From Streptomyces sp. NBC_00223 (lineage in GTDB: Bacteria > Actinomycetota > Actinomycetes > Streptomycetales > Streptomycetaceae), in assembly GCF_036199905.1 (NCBI RefSeq), contig NZ_CP108109.1:5145501-5209500 (forward strand): 64,000 nt of DNA, given 5' to 3'. The position numbers were made by a program, and so were the translations under genes. Positions 27,175 to 37,359 of the stretch are shown here, one piece after another. A model generated the notes under the pieces. It ran no database searches, was not told the DNA's origin, and was given only the letters and a program-made list of their open reading frames with translations. Each line of letters begins with the position of its first letter. The first letter of the stretch is position 1.

Positions 27175-28368
27175 TCACAACGGCGAGAGCGGGGCCAGCG
27201 CGGACAGGGCGCGGGCGACGTCCTCGTCGGTGTTGTGCAGATGCAGCGCGAACCGCACATTGCCCGCGCGGGCCGAGAAGTGGACGCCGGCCTCGGCGAG
27301 CCGCCCGGCGGCCTGCGCGGGCGCGTCCGGGACGGCGACGATCGCCGAGTCCCCCGGCACCGGGGTGAAGCCCAGCTCCGTGAGCCCCGCGCGCAGCCGC
27401 CCGGCCAGCGCCACGTCGTGCGCGTGGATCGCCGCCACGCCCAGCTCCTCGACGAGCGAGAGCGAGGCCGCCGCCCCGACGAAGGGCAGATACGCCGGCC
27501 GCGCGTCGAACCGCCGGGCCCCGGGCGCCAGCCGATCCACCGGCCCGTAGCAGGACTCCCACGGATCGTCGCCCGCGTACCACCCGGCGAACGCGGGGGA
27601 CAGCGTCGGCTCGGCGCCCTCCCGTACGGTCAGGAAGCAGGCACCGTGCGGGCTGACCATCCACTTGTAGCCATGGCAGATCACATAGTCGTACTCGTCC
27701 GCCCGCAGCGGCAGCCACCCCGCCGACTGGGTCGCGTCGAGCAGCACCCGGGCCCCGTACGCCCTCGCCGCCGCCCGGATCGCGGGCAGATCGGCCGGCC
27801 GTCCGTCAGCCGACTGCACGGAGCTGACCGCGACCAGTGCCGTCTCCGGCCGTACCGCCTCGGCGACCCGGGACAGCGGCACGGTCCGCAGCACCAGATC
27901 GGGCCGGGCCGCGAACGGCTGCACCACCGAGCTGAACTCCCCCTCCGCGGTCAGCACCTCGGCCCCCGCCGGCAGATGCGCGGCGATCAGTCCGACCCCG
28001 CCCGCGACCGTGCCGGCCAGCGCCACCCGCTCCACCGCCACCCCGGTGATCCGGGCGTACGCGGCCCGGCTCGCGGCGACCGACTCCTCGTACACGTCGA
28101 GGCGGGGGCGCCCGTCGGCCCAGGCGTCCAGGGCCCGGCGCAGCGCGGCGATCGTACGGGCCGGGGCGAGGCCGAGCGTGGCGGTGTTGAGATAGCCGGG
28201 CGCGATGTCCGCGTACTCGGCGCGGACGGCCTCCCGGAAGGCGGCTTCGGCGGCGCGGGCCGCCGCGGTGGCCCCCGCGGCTGTGGCGGTGCCGGGGGCC
28301 GCGGCTCGCGGAGCCGCGCTGGAGATGCCGGAGCCCGTGGCGAACGTGAGCGATTCGTTGGCGTCCAT
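27175..28368 (-). CDS. Aminotransferase class V-fold PLP enzyme (isopenicillin N epimerase/cysteine desulfurase-like)
   Basis: 397 residues. YLNTATLGLAPARTIAALRR, VALAGTVAGGVGLIAAHLPA (phosphate-binding loop), VRPETALVAVSSVQSADG, LLDATQSAGWLPLRADEYDY (the Asp that pairs with PLP) and VICHGYKWMVSPHGACFL (PLP lysine) give the class V layout. No catalytic cysteine loop typical of sulfurtransfer is visible, so epimerase/lyase activity is more likely. ATG 28368 was chosen (MDANESLTFATG); an upstream start would cross the control region. It is divergent from a LysR regulator, its probable activator. Confidence 0.88.
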   Translation of the reverse strand: MDANESLTFATGSGISSAAPRAAAPGTATAAGATAAARAAEAAFREAVRAEYADIAPGYLNTATLGLAPARTIAALRRALDAWADGRPRLDVYEESVAASRAAYARITGVAVERVALAGTVAGGVGLIAAHLPAGAEVLTAEGEFSSVVQPFAARPDLVLRTVPLSRVAEAVRPETALVAVSSVQSADGRPADLPAIRAAARAYGARVLLDATQSAGWLPLRADEYDYVICHGYKWMVSPHGACFLTVREGAEPTLSPAFAGWYAGDDPWESCYGPVDRLAPGARRFDARPAYLPFVGAAASLSLVEELGVAAIHAHDVALAGRLRAGLTELGFTPVPGDSAIVAVPDAPAQAAGRLAEAGVHFSARAGNVRFALHLHNTDEDVARALSALAPLSPL

Positions 28369-28409
28369 GCGGCTCAGCCTGACCGCCCCTCGCCTCAAAG
28401 TCCATCGTT

Positions 28410-28426
28410 GATATCTGTCGAGTATC
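28410..28426. promoter_or_regulatory. Candidate LysR-type operator (T-N11-A)
   Basis: GATA - 9 bases - TATC forms a dyad containing the T-N11-A pattern (T28412, A28424) typical of LysR-type regulators. It lies in the 83-base gap between the divergent aminotransferase and lysR genes, 26 bases before the lysR start. Confidence 0.6.
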
Positions 28427-28451
28427 CCTAAGGATCGCTTATGGTGAACGT

Positions 28452-29372
28452 ATGATCGAGCCACGCCATCTCCGCGTCCTGCGCGCGGTGGCCCGTACCG
28501 GCTCCTTCTCCGCCGCCGCCCGCGAGCTGGGCCTCACCCAGCCCGCCGTGAGCCAGCAGATGAAGGCGCTCGAACACTCCGTCGGCACCCCGCTGCTGGT
28601 CCGCGGCCCCCGCGAGATGCGGCTGACCGAGGCGGGCGAGGCCCTGGTGCGGCACGCGGTCGGCATCCTCGCCGGGCTGACCGCCGCAGAGGAGGAGGTC
28701 GCCGCGATCGCCGGGCTGCGCGCCGGGCGGGTCCGGCTGGCCTCCTTCCCGTCCGGCAGCTCCACCCTCGTCCCGTGCGCGGTCGCGGACATGCGCGCCC
28801 GGCACCCGGGCACCAAGATCTCGCTGGTCGAGGCCGAGCCGCCGCGCTCGGTGGAGATGCTGCGCGCGGGCGACTGCGACATCACCCTGGCGTTCCGCTA
28901 CGTGGATCTGCCGACGCCGTCCGAGGAGTCGTGGGACGACCTGGTGGTACGGCCGCTGCTGACCGACCGGCTGGTCGCCGTGGTCCCGCGCGGCCACCGG
29001 CTGGCCGGACGCGGTACCGCGGTGCCGATCCGGGAGCTGTCGGGGGAGGAGTGGATCGCGGGCTGCCCGCGCTGCCGCAGGCATCTGGTCGAGATGTGCG
29101 AGCGGGCCGGTTTCACCCCGCGGATCGACTTCGCCACCGACGACTACCCGGCCGTGGTCGGCCTGGTCGCGGCGGGTCTCGGGGTGGCCGTACTGCCAGA
29201 ACTGGCGCTGGAGTCGGTGCGGCCGAAGGGCGTGGCCGTCGTCGAGCTGCGGCCGGCCGTCCAGCGGGAGGTGGTGGCGCTGACGCTGCCGGACCTCGCG
29301 CATGTGCCGGCCGTGGACATGATGCTGGGGCGCCTCGCGCGGGCGGGGCTGAAACGCCCGATCGAGTCCTGA
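28452..29372 (+). CDS. LysR family transcriptional regulator
   Basis: 306 residues. The N-terminal winged HTH reads LRVLRAVARTGSFSAAAREL, GLTQPAVSQQMKALEHSVGTPLL, typical of LysR. The C-terminal periplasmic-binding-like effector domain contains VRLASFPSGSSTLVPCAVADM and GDCDITLAFRYVD, and a cluster GCPRCRRHLVEMCERAGF with three cysteines, common in a Streptomyces subfamily. It faces the class V aminotransferase with an operator-like dyad between, so it likely regulates that gene and itself. Confidence 0.92.
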   Translation: MIEPRHLRVLRAVARTGSFSAAARELGLTQPAVSQQMKALEHSVGTPLLVRGPREMRLTEAGEALVRHAVGILAGLTAAEEEVAAIAGLRAGRVRLASFPSGSSTLVPCAVADMRARHPGTKISLVEAEPPRSVEMLRAGDCDITLAFRYVDLPTPSEESWDDLVVRPLLTDRLVAVVPRGHRLAGRGTAVPIRELSGEEWIAGCPRCRRHLVEMCERAGFTPRIDFATDDYPAVVGLVAAGLGVAVLPELALESVRPKGVAVVELRPAVQREVVALTLPDLAHVPAVDMMLGRLARAGLKRPIES

Positions 29373-29516
29373 CCGCCGCCCTGAGCGCACGCCTGACCGC
29401 GGCCCTCACCCAGGGGCCGCCCGGCGAAGGGCGCGCCCCGGACACCGGCCGCGGCTGAGGCGGGGCCCGTGTCAGGGGTCCCCGCGGAATCGATTCTTCG
29501 GTTGTGGGGGCGGTGC

Positions 29517-29834
29517 TCAGGGACTCGCCGCGTGTTCCGGACTCATCGGCGTCCGATTTCGCGAGCGTCCCATCATCGCCTCGCGCTCGTCCTCGGTCAG
29601 GCCGCCCCAGACGCCGTACGGCTCCCGTACGGCCAGGGCGTGGGTCGCGCACTCGGCGCGGACCGGGCAGCGCGTGCACACCTCCTTGGCGGCGGCTTCG
29701 CGCGCGCTGCGAGCGGCACCCCGCTCGCCTTCGGGGTGGAAGAACAGTGAGCTGTCGACACCGCGGCAGGCGGCCACGAGTTGCCAGTCCCAGAGGTCGG
29801 CGTTGGGGCCGGGAAGGCGGGAGAAGTCTGCCAT
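29517..29834 (-). CDS. whiD: WhiB-like Fe-S developmental regulator WhiD
   Basis: 105 residues, nearly superimposable on what I recall of S. coelicolor WhiD (MADFSRLPGPNADLWDWQLV, SSLFFHPEGERGAARSAREA, YGVWGGLTEDERE). Four cysteines (Cys23, Cys53, Cys56, Cys62) ligate a [4Fe-4S] cluster, and GVWGG is the Wbl turn. WhiD is required for spore maturation and acts with the principal sigma factor region 4. The ATG is preceded by GAGGGG. It is divergent from bldM, as in S. coelicolor. Confidence 0.96.
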   Translation of the reverse strand: MADFSRLPGPNADLWDWQLVAACRGVDSSLFFHPEGERGAARSAREAAAKEVCTRCPVRAECATHALAVREPYGVWGGLTEDEREAMMGRSRNRTPMSPEHAASP

Positions 29835-29901
29835 TGCTCATCCCCTCGAAGAGTGCGTGACGGCCATGGCGCTCGGTCGTACACGACCGCACATCTGACC
29901 G

Positions 29902-29926
29902 TACATCTACTGTCGTAGTAGATGTA
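29902..29926. promoter_or_regulatory. Perfect inverted repeat upstream of whiD
   Basis: TACATCTAC (29902-29910), 7 bases, GTAGATGTA (29918-29926). It lies 68-92 bases upstream of the whiD ATG in a locally A+T-rich control region. Position and symmetry fit an operator for a dimeric regulator. I do not recognise the motif as a BldD, WhiA or WhiG site. Confidence 0.6.
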
Positions 29927-30156
29927 AATATGACTCTTCGCCAATCTAGCGGCGATTACCCCACGGACCAGAAAAGAGCCGCCAAACAGTGCAAACTCCG
30001 GCATAACACCCGTTCGGCAGTATCGTCCGTGCCTCGGGTGGTGCTTCGGGATGGCCACCGACCTCGGAAAACCTCAATCACCGCTCGTCTGACCTGCGGC
30101 GTGAGCGCTCGGTGCGCGCATGATCACGTAGAGTGTCGATAACCCCGATCCGACTT

Positions 30157-30184
30157 CGTAACTCTTTCGGGTGAGGGTCGTTGA
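30157..30184 (+). promoter_or_regulatory. Sigma-BldN-type promoter of bldM (p1)
   Basis: CGTAAC (30157-30162) and CGTTGA (30179-30184) separated by 16 bases match the sigma-BldN consensus as I recall it from the chaplin/rodlin and bldM p1 promoters. Transcription would begin near 30191, leaving about 125 bases of leader before the bldM start. A short dyad (TCGGGCA-CA-TGCCCGA, 30217-30232) lies in that leader. Confidence 0.82.
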
Positions 30185-30315
30185 GTGTGGCGGAAGCGGT
30201 TGGCGGAACGAACGATTCGGGCACATGCCCGAGACCGTCAGCCCCAACGGTGAAGATTCGTACTTCGTACAGCCTGGAGGCACAACGTGACGCGGTTCAG
30301 CTGCGGAGGGCGGTC

Positions 30316-30927
30316 ATGACTTCCGTCCTCGTCTGCGACGACTCCCCGCTCGCCCGAGAGGCCCTGCGCCGCGCGGTGGCCACCGTGCCCGGCGTCGAGC
30401 GCGTAACCACCGCGGCCAACGGCGAGGAAGTCCTCCGCCGCTGGGGTGCCGACCGCTCGGACCTCATCCTGATGGACGTCCGCATGCCCGGCCTCGGCGG
30501 GGTGGAGACGGTCCGGCGGCTGCTGTCGGCAGACCCCGGCGCCCGCATCATCATGCTCACCGTCGCCGAGGACCTCGACGGAGTGGCCCTCGCGGTCGCC
30601 GCCGGGGCCCGCGGCTATCTGCACAAGGACGCCTCGCGCGCCGAACTGCGGGCGACGGTGACACAGGCGCTGGCCGACCCCACCTGGCGGCTCGCCCCCC
30701 GGCGGCTGCGCTCCGCCGAGATGGGGGCCGCGCCCACCCTCACCGCACGCGAGATCCAGGTGCTCGAGGGCATGAGCCACGGGCGGTCCAACGCCGAGAT
30801 CGGCCGTGAGCTGTTCCTCTCCGAGGACACGGTGAAGACGCACGCCCGGCGGCTGTTCAAGAAGCTCGGCGCGTCGGACCGGGCGCACGCGGTGGCGCTG
30901 GGCTTCCGCTGGGGCCTGGTCCGTTAG
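30316..30927 (+). CDS. bldM: Developmental response regulator BldM
   Basis: 203 residues: an N-terminal receiver domain (VLVCDDSPLAREALRRAV, LILMDVRMPGLGGVETVRRL with Asp54) and a C-terminal LuxR/NarL-type HTH (LTAREIQVLEGMSHGRSNAE, SEDTVKTHARRLFKKLGASD). BldM acts as a homodimer, or as a heterodimer with WhiI, to switch on genes for aerial growth and sporulation, and functions as an atypical (not phosphorylation-gated) regulator in S. coelicolor. ATG 30316 has a GGAGGGCGG ribosome site. Confidence 0.96.
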   Translation: MTSVLVCDDSPLAREALRRAVATVPGVERVTTAANGEEVLRRWGADRSDLILMDVRMPGLGGVETVRRLLSADPGARIIMLTVAEDLDGVALAVAAGARGYLHKDASRAELRATVTQALADPTWRLAPRRLRSAEMGAAPTLTAREIQVLEGMSHGRSNAEIGRELFLSEDTVKTHARRLFKKLGASDRAHAVALGFRWGLVR

Positions 30928-31005
30928 ACCCGGTGCGCACGCCCGGGCGGGCGGTCGCCATCGGTGAAGTCGCCCACGAGTCCCCGGTTTCCCGGGGGAG
31001 GACGC

Positions 31006-31062
31006 ATGCTTGACGTATGGACTTCCTCGGGGATCGGCGGGGGCCGCAGATGGTGGACATGA
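31006..31062 (+). CDS. Possible 18-residue upstream peptide overlapping the shbA start
   Basis: ATG at 31006 follows a strong ribosome site (GGGGGAGGA, 3 bases before the ATG). It encodes [18 protein letters not shown] and stops in an ATGA overlap with an in-frame ATG (31059) of shbA. The strong site belongs to this frame and not to the first possible shbA start. Three of 18 residues are Trp. It may couple or control shbA translation, or be chance. Too short to judge by composition. Confidence 0.35.
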   Translation: MLDVWTSSGIGGGRRWWT

Positions 31063-31754
31063 CGGAGTCGGCTTCGGCGGCTCATAACGCTTCGGGACAG
31101 AAGTACGGCCGCGATGCGGCGGATCGTCCCGCGGCGAGGCACCATGGGTGGATGCGCGACGACGACACCCCCGCCATCGGTGCCCTCGTCCGTCGCGCGG
31201 TCGACGGCGACGAACGAGCCACACACGATCTCCTTGCCCATGTCCACCCGCTCGCCGAGCGGTACTGCCGCACCCGGCTGTCCCGGCTGCCGGGTGACGC
31301 CAGGCACTTCGTGGACGACCTCGCGCAGGAGGTCTGTCTGGCGGTGCTCTGCGCGCTGCCGCGCTACCGGGATCTCGGTCGGCCGTTCGAGGCGTTCGTC
31401 GTCTCCATCGCAGCCCACAAGGTCGCCGACCTCCAGCGGGCCGCCATGCGCGGCCCCGGCAGCACGGCCGTGCCGTCCGACGAGATGCCGGAGAAGCCGG
31501 ACGACTCGCTCGGTCCCGAGGAGCGGGCGCTGCTCAACAGCGACGCGGCCTGGGCCAAGAAGCTGCTGGACCGGCTGCCGGACCATCTGCGCGAGCTGGT
31601 GCTGCTGCGGGTCGCCGTGGGGCTGAGCGCGGAGGAGACCGGGCAGGTGCTCGGGATGTCGCCGGGGGCCGTACGGGTGGCGCAGCACCGGGCGCTCAGC
31701 AGGTTGCGGGCCATCGCGGAGGAGAGCACGGCCGGGGCGCCGACGGCTGATCCG

Positions 31755-31772
<18 letters not shown>
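31017..31772 (+). CDS. shbA: ECF-like RNA polymerase sigma factor ShbA
   Basis: Up to 251 residues. Sigma region 2 is [17 protein letters not shown] ... [20 protein letters not shown] (-10 recognition helix DLAQEVCL), and region 4 is [49 protein letters not shown] (-35 helix). ShbA drives the promoter of hrdB, the principal sigma gene, in Streptomyces; assignment rests on position directly after bldM and before guaB. Starts at 31017, 31050, 31059 and 31152 are all possible; conserved sequence begins near 31152 and the longest is given. Its 3' end lies in a tandem repeat. Confidence 0.88.
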
Positions 31773-33506
<1,734 letters not shown>

Positions 33507-33530
33507 CCCCCTATTTCCTGCTATTTCCTG

Positions 33531-33567
33531 CCCACCGGCGTGCCTCTTCACCGAGCCCGCCGGTGGG
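33531..33567 (+). terminator. Hairpin after guaB
   Basis: CCCACCGGCG (33531-33540) pairs with CGCCGGTGGG (33558-33567) over a 17-base loop. No T tract follows. It is just after a short direct repeat (CTATTTCCTG twice). Confidence 0.65.
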
Positions 33568-33623
33568 CTGCGTTCTGACGCGGATATTTCTACTGGGGCA
33601 ATGGCCCGCCGATACAGGACAAT

Positions 33624-34823
33624 GTGGCCGTGACCGACCGAGATCTGGCAGACGTCCTGGGTACCCGTGAGACCGCGGCCCTGGAGTTCAAGCGCACGGC
33701 GAAGCGGGAGGGCAAGCGGGGCGACGCGATCGGCAATGCCGTTTGCGCGATGGCGAACGACCTTCCGGGCAACGGCGGCGGGGACATTCTCATCGGGGTG
33801 GCCGACGACGGCAGCCCGATGGAGGGCGTGGACACCAGTGACAAGGCGCTGCTCGCGCTCACCGATCTGCGGGACGACGGGCGTCTCCTCGACCGGCCCT
33901 CATTCACCGTGCAGGCCGGCGTGTACCGGGGCAGACCGGTCGTGCACATCCGGGTGGAGGCGTCGGTCAGCCCGCCGGTCCGGTTCGAGGGCGTGGTCTG
34001 GGTACGGCCCGGTCCCACGACGCGACGGGCGAGCCGGGACGACGAGCGGGTGCTGAGCGAGCGGCGTCGGGCACTCGACGGTCCCTTCGACAGCCGGGTC
34101 GTACCTGGCACCACGCTCGAAGATCTGGACGTCGGCCTTTTCCGTGGTTCATATCTCCCCTCGATGGTTGATCCCGACGTGATCGAGGAGAATGGCCGAC
34201 CGCTTGCCCAGCAGTTGTCCTCCCTGCATTTGACGAATCCCGGGGAGATCCCGACCGCGCTCGGCTTGCTGGTCATCGGATTCGATCCGAGCAGTCGTGT
34301 GCCGGGCGCGTATGTGCAGTTCGTTCGTTACCAGGGCACCGGTCTGGACGCACCCGTCGCGGACGACCAGGAGTTGCGGCAGAACCTGGTGGATACCGCC
34401 GCCCGACTGGAGACCGTCCTGCGCGGGCATTTGCACACACGGCTGGTCGAGGAGGGGTTCCGTGAGAGCCAGCACCCGGACTATCCCTTCGAAGCCCTGC
34501 GCGAGGTCTGCATGAACGCCTTGATGCACCGCAACTACGAGACCTCGTACGCACCGACCCGTATCGCCTGGTTCGACGACCGGATCGAGGTGACCAACCC
34601 CGGCGGGCCGTATGGACAGGTCCGGGGCGACAACTTCGACCGGGTGACCGACTACCGCAACCCCTCTCTCGCGGCGGCGATGAAGGGGCTCGGCTACGTC
34701 AACCGCTTCGGCCGCGGGATCGGGCGCATTCAGGCGGCTCTGAAGCGCAACGGGAATCCGCCCGCGCAGTTCCAGGTGGACGAGTCGTCCTGGGCCGTCA
34801 CCTTGCGGAGGACAGCCGTATGA
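33624..34823 (+). CDS. Schlafen/AlbA_2-domain and GHKL ATPase-like protein
   Basis: 399 residues. The N-terminal AlbA_2 (Schlafen-type) domain shows ETAALEFKRTAKREGKRGDA and GGDILIGVADDGSPMEGVDT. After a middle part, the C-terminal GHKL/HATPase_c_4 domain shows FEALREVCMNALMHRNYE (N box), IAWFDDRIEVTNPGGPYGQV and YVNRFGRGIGRIQAAL. Such proteins are usually regulators or components of defence and mobile loci. Its stop overlaps the next gene's ATG (ATGA), so the two form one unit. GTG 33624 or 33630 is the start. The pair interrupts the usual guaB-guaB3 order, pointing to insertion. Confidence 0.85.
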   Translation: MAVTDRDLADVLGTRETAALEFKRTAKREGKRGDAIGNAVCAMANDLPGNGGGDILIGVADDGSPMEGVDTSDKALLALTDLRDDGRLLDRPSFTVQAGVYRGRPVVHIRVEASVSPPVRFEGVVWVRPGPTTRRASRDDERVLSERRRALDGPFDSRVVPGTTLEDLDVGLFRGSYLPSMVDPDVIEENGRPLAQQLSSLHLTNPGEIPTALGLLVIGFDPSSRVPGAYVQFVRYQGTGLDAPVADDQELRQNLVDTAARLETVLRGHLHTRLVEEGFRESQHPDYPFEALREVCMNALMHRNYETSYAPTRIAWFDDRIEVTNPGGPYGQVRGDNFDRVTDYRNPSLAAAMKGLGYVNRFGRGIGRIQAALKRNGNPPAQFQVDESSWAVTLRRTAV

Positions 34824-35866
34824 CGTCCATCGCTCTGTTCAACAACAAAGGCGGCGTCGGCAAGACCACGCTGACGTATCACCTGGCCCACATGTTCCGG
34901 CGGCTGGGCCTGCGGGTGCTGGCCGTCGACCTCGACCCGCAGGCGAACCTGACATCGATGTGCCTGGAGGAAACGGAGATCGAGGAGCTCTGGGAGAACA
35001 ACTCCGAGCTCATCGGGCAGGGCGCGGTGCATCCGGCCCTGCGCGGTATGGGCCGGGTACGGGCCGGCCAGACCATCGCCGACGCTGTCCGGCCCATCCT
35101 GGAAGGGACGGGTGACATCGCGCATGTCGACCCGGCGGCCCTCATGCCCGGTCTGTGGCTGCTGCCCGGCAGCCTGGACCTGAGCCGCTTCGAGGACAAA
35201 CTGTCCAGCGAGTGGTTCAAGACTTTCGCTGGGGACATCGCGGCCATCCGGACCACCACTGCCTTCCATCGCATCGTCGAACGTGCCGCGGAATCCGTTG
35301 CCGCGGACATCGTGCTGATCGATGTGGGCCCCAATCTCGGGGCCATCAACAGGTCCGCCCTCATCGCGGCGGACACTGTGCTGATGCCGCTGGCCGCCGA
35401 CTTGTTCTCGCTCAAGGGGCTCAGCAACCTCGGCCCGACGCTGCGTGCCTGGAGGCGTGACTGGCAGCAACTGGTGTTGCCGCGCATTCCGCCGGACATT
35501 CCGGCTCCGAAGGCGGACATGACACCGCTCGGATATGTCATCATGCAGCCGGAAATGCGCCTCGACCGGCCGGTCAAGGCGTACGCACGCTGGCTGGAGC
35601 GCATCCCCTGGGTCTTCACCGCCGCGGTGCTCGACCAGCAGCCGCCGTCCCGGGACGAAGAGAAGTACCGGATCGCCACCCTGCGGAACTATCGCAGCCT
35701 GATGCCACTGGCCCATGACGCCCGCAAGCCGATGTTCGACCTCAAGCCGGCCGACGGTGCTCTGGGCAGCACCCAGAAGTATGTGCAGACGTGCTTCCGC
35801 GAATTCCGTGACCTGGCCGAGGCCGTGCTGTCCCGCCTCAGAGAGGGGGGCTTCCCCGTTGGCTGA
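34820..35866 (+). CDS. ParA/MinD-type AAA ATPase
   Basis: 348 residues. The deviant Walker A is FNNKGGVGKTTLTYHLAHMF, the A' motif VLAVDLDPQANLTSMCLEE, and the Walker B-like segment ADIVLIDVGPNLGAINRSAL, typical of ParA/Soj. A long insert follows the A' motif and a distinct C-terminal half (DEEKYRIATLRNYRSLMPLA) has no ParB-binding character I recognise. No parB or centromere repeats are next to it, so it is not a plasmid partition system. Coupled by overlap to the AlbA_2/GHKL gene, it probably works with it. Confidence 0.88.
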   Translation: MTSIALFNNKGGVGKTTLTYHLAHMFRRLGLRVLAVDLDPQANLTSMCLEETEIEELWENNSELIGQGAVHPALRGMGRVRAGQTIADAVRPILEGTGDIAHVDPAALMPGLWLLPGSLDLSRFEDKLSSEWFKTFAGDIAAIRTTTAFHRIVERAAESVAADIVLIDVGPNLGAINRSALIAADTVLMPLAADLFSLKGLSNLGPTLRAWRRDWQQLVLPRIPPDIPAPKADMTPLGYVIMQPEMRLDRPVKAYARWLERIPWVFTAAVLDQQPPSRDEEKYRIATLRNYRSLMPLAHDARKPMFDLKPADGALGSTQKYVQTCFREFRDLAEAVLSRLREGGFPVG

Positions 35867-35943
35867 GCAGGGCGGGCGGTGGGTGGGGTGGAGCCGGGCG
35901 GGGGATACTGGGGGCGCAGGTCGGACCAGGAGAGGCGCAGGAA

Positions 35944-37068
35944 GTGACTGAGATCGAGATCGGGCGGGGCAAGCGGGGCCGCAGGGCGTACGCGTTCGAT
36001 GACATCGCCGTCGTGCCGAGCCGGCGGACCCGGGACCCCAAGGAGGTCTCGATCGCGTGGCAGATCGACGCGTACCGGTTCGAGCTGCCGTTCCTCGCGG
36101 CGCCGATGGACTCCGTGGTGTCGCCGGAGACGGCGATCCGGATCGGGAACCTCGGCGGCCTCGGGGTGCTCAACCTCGAGGGGCTGTGGACGCGGTACGA
36201 CGACCCGGAGTCGCTGCTCGCGGAGATCGCGGAGCTGGACGACTCCCGGGCCACCGCGCGGCTCCAGGAGATCTACGCGGCGCCGATCCGCGAGGAGCTG
36301 ATCGGGCAGCGGATCAAGGAGGTACGGGACGCGGGCGTCGTGACGGCCGCGGCCCTCTCGCCGCAGCGGACCGCGCAGTTCTCCAAGGCCGTGGTCGACG
36401 CGGGCGTGGACCTGTTCGTGATCCGCGGCACGACGGTCTCCGCCGAGCACGTGTCCGGTTCGCACGAGCCGCTGAACCTCAAGCAGTTCATCTACGAGCT
36501 GGACGTCCCGGTGATCGTCGGCGGCTGCGCCACGTACACCGCGGCGCTGCACCTGATGCGGACCGGGGCCGCGGGCGTGCTCGTCGGCTTCGGCGGCGGC
36601 GCCGCGCACACCACCCGTAACGTGCTGGGTATCCAGGTGCCGATGGCCACCGCGGTGGCCGATGTGGCCGCGGCCCGCCGGGACTACATGGACGAGTCCG
36701 GCGGCCGGTACGTCCATGTGATCGCGGACGGCGGCTTCGGGTCGAGCGGCGATCTGCCGAAGGCGGTCGCCTGCGGCGCGGACGCGGTGATGATGGGCTC
36801 CCCGCTGGCCCGGGCCACGGACGCGCCGGGCCGCGGTTTCCACTGGGGCATGGAGGCCGTCAACCCCGAACTGCCGCGCGGCAAGCGGATGAACCTGGGT
36901 ACGGCGGGCACCACCGAGGAGATCCTGCTCGGCCCCTCGCACGCGCCCGACGGTTCGATGAACTTCTTCGGCGCGCTGCGCCGCTCGATGGCCACCACGG
37001 GCTACTCGGACCTCAAGGAGTTCCAGCGCGTCGAGGTGACGGTCTCGCCTGCCACGCGCGGCCGCTGA
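35944..37068 (+). CDS. guaB3: GuaB3 family IMP dehydrogenase-related protein
   Basis: 374 residues, no CBS insert. YAFDDIAVVPSRRTRDPKEV, LPFLAAPMDSVVSPETAIRI, GNLGGLGVLNLEGLWTRYDD and ADGGFGSSGDLPKAVACGAD place it in the IMPDH/GMP reductase superfamily. Where GuaB has the catalytic G-S-I-C-T-T-R, this protein has GGGAAHTTR, so the cysteine is replaced by His. This is normal for GuaB3. A GMP reductase-like role has been reported for a cyanobacterial GuaB3, as I recall; the actinobacterial role is not settled. GTG start with AGGAGAGG. Confidence 0.9.
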   Translation: MTEIEIGRGKRGRRAYAFDDIAVVPSRRTRDPKEVSIAWQIDAYRFELPFLAAPMDSVVSPETAIRIGNLGGLGVLNLEGLWTRYDDPESLLAEIAELDDSRATARLQEIYAAPIREELIGQRIKEVRDAGVVTAAALSPQRTAQFSKAVVDAGVDLFVIRGTTVSAEHVSGSHEPLNLKQFIYELDVPVIVGGCATYTAALHLMRTGAAGVLVGFGGGAAHTTRNVLGIQVPMATAVADVAAARRDYMDESGGRYVHVIADGGFGSSGDLPKAVACGADAVMMGSPLARATDAPGRGFHWGMEAVNPELPRGKRMNLGTAGTTEEILLGPSHAPDGSMNFFGALRRSMATTGYSDLKEFQRVEVTVSPATRGR

Positions 37069-37207
37069 GGCGATCCTCTACGGCGCCTGATCCGTACGGC
37101 GGCCTGTTCTCTCGTGCGCCCGGCCTCTCCGGCGGCCGACCGCCGGGCGGTGGACGGGGCGCGGCCAGGGGTCGGCGCGGCCGCCGGCAGATGGCGGGAT
37201 ACGCGAA

Positions 37208-37240
37208 GGGCCCGTGCCGCGGATGACGCGGTACGGGCCC
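37208..37240. terminator. Hairpin between convergent guaB3 and the membrane gene
   Basis: GGGCCCGTGCCGCG (37208-37221) and CGCGGTACGGGCCC (37227-37240) form a 14-bp stem, with one G-T wobble, over a 5-base loop. It can end transcription from either direction. Confidence 0.75.
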
Positions 37241-37359
37241 TGTCGCATGTGGCGGCCGCGAGCCGAGCGGCACTCACGCGCCCGGGACGCTGCCGGTTCG
37301 AACCGGCTCGCGCGGACCGTGCCCGCGCCGGTTTCCGTCGGCTCGCGCCGAGCGGACTC

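Noticed and set aside
31010-31040. TTGACG at 31,010 as a -35 box for guaB or shbA
   Set aside because: No -10 hexamer at 16-19 bases and it lies inside the upstream ORF.
34820-35866. Plasmid partition or replication locus
   Set aside because: A ParA-type ATPase is present, but no ParB, centromere repeats, replication protein or integrase are seen nearby.
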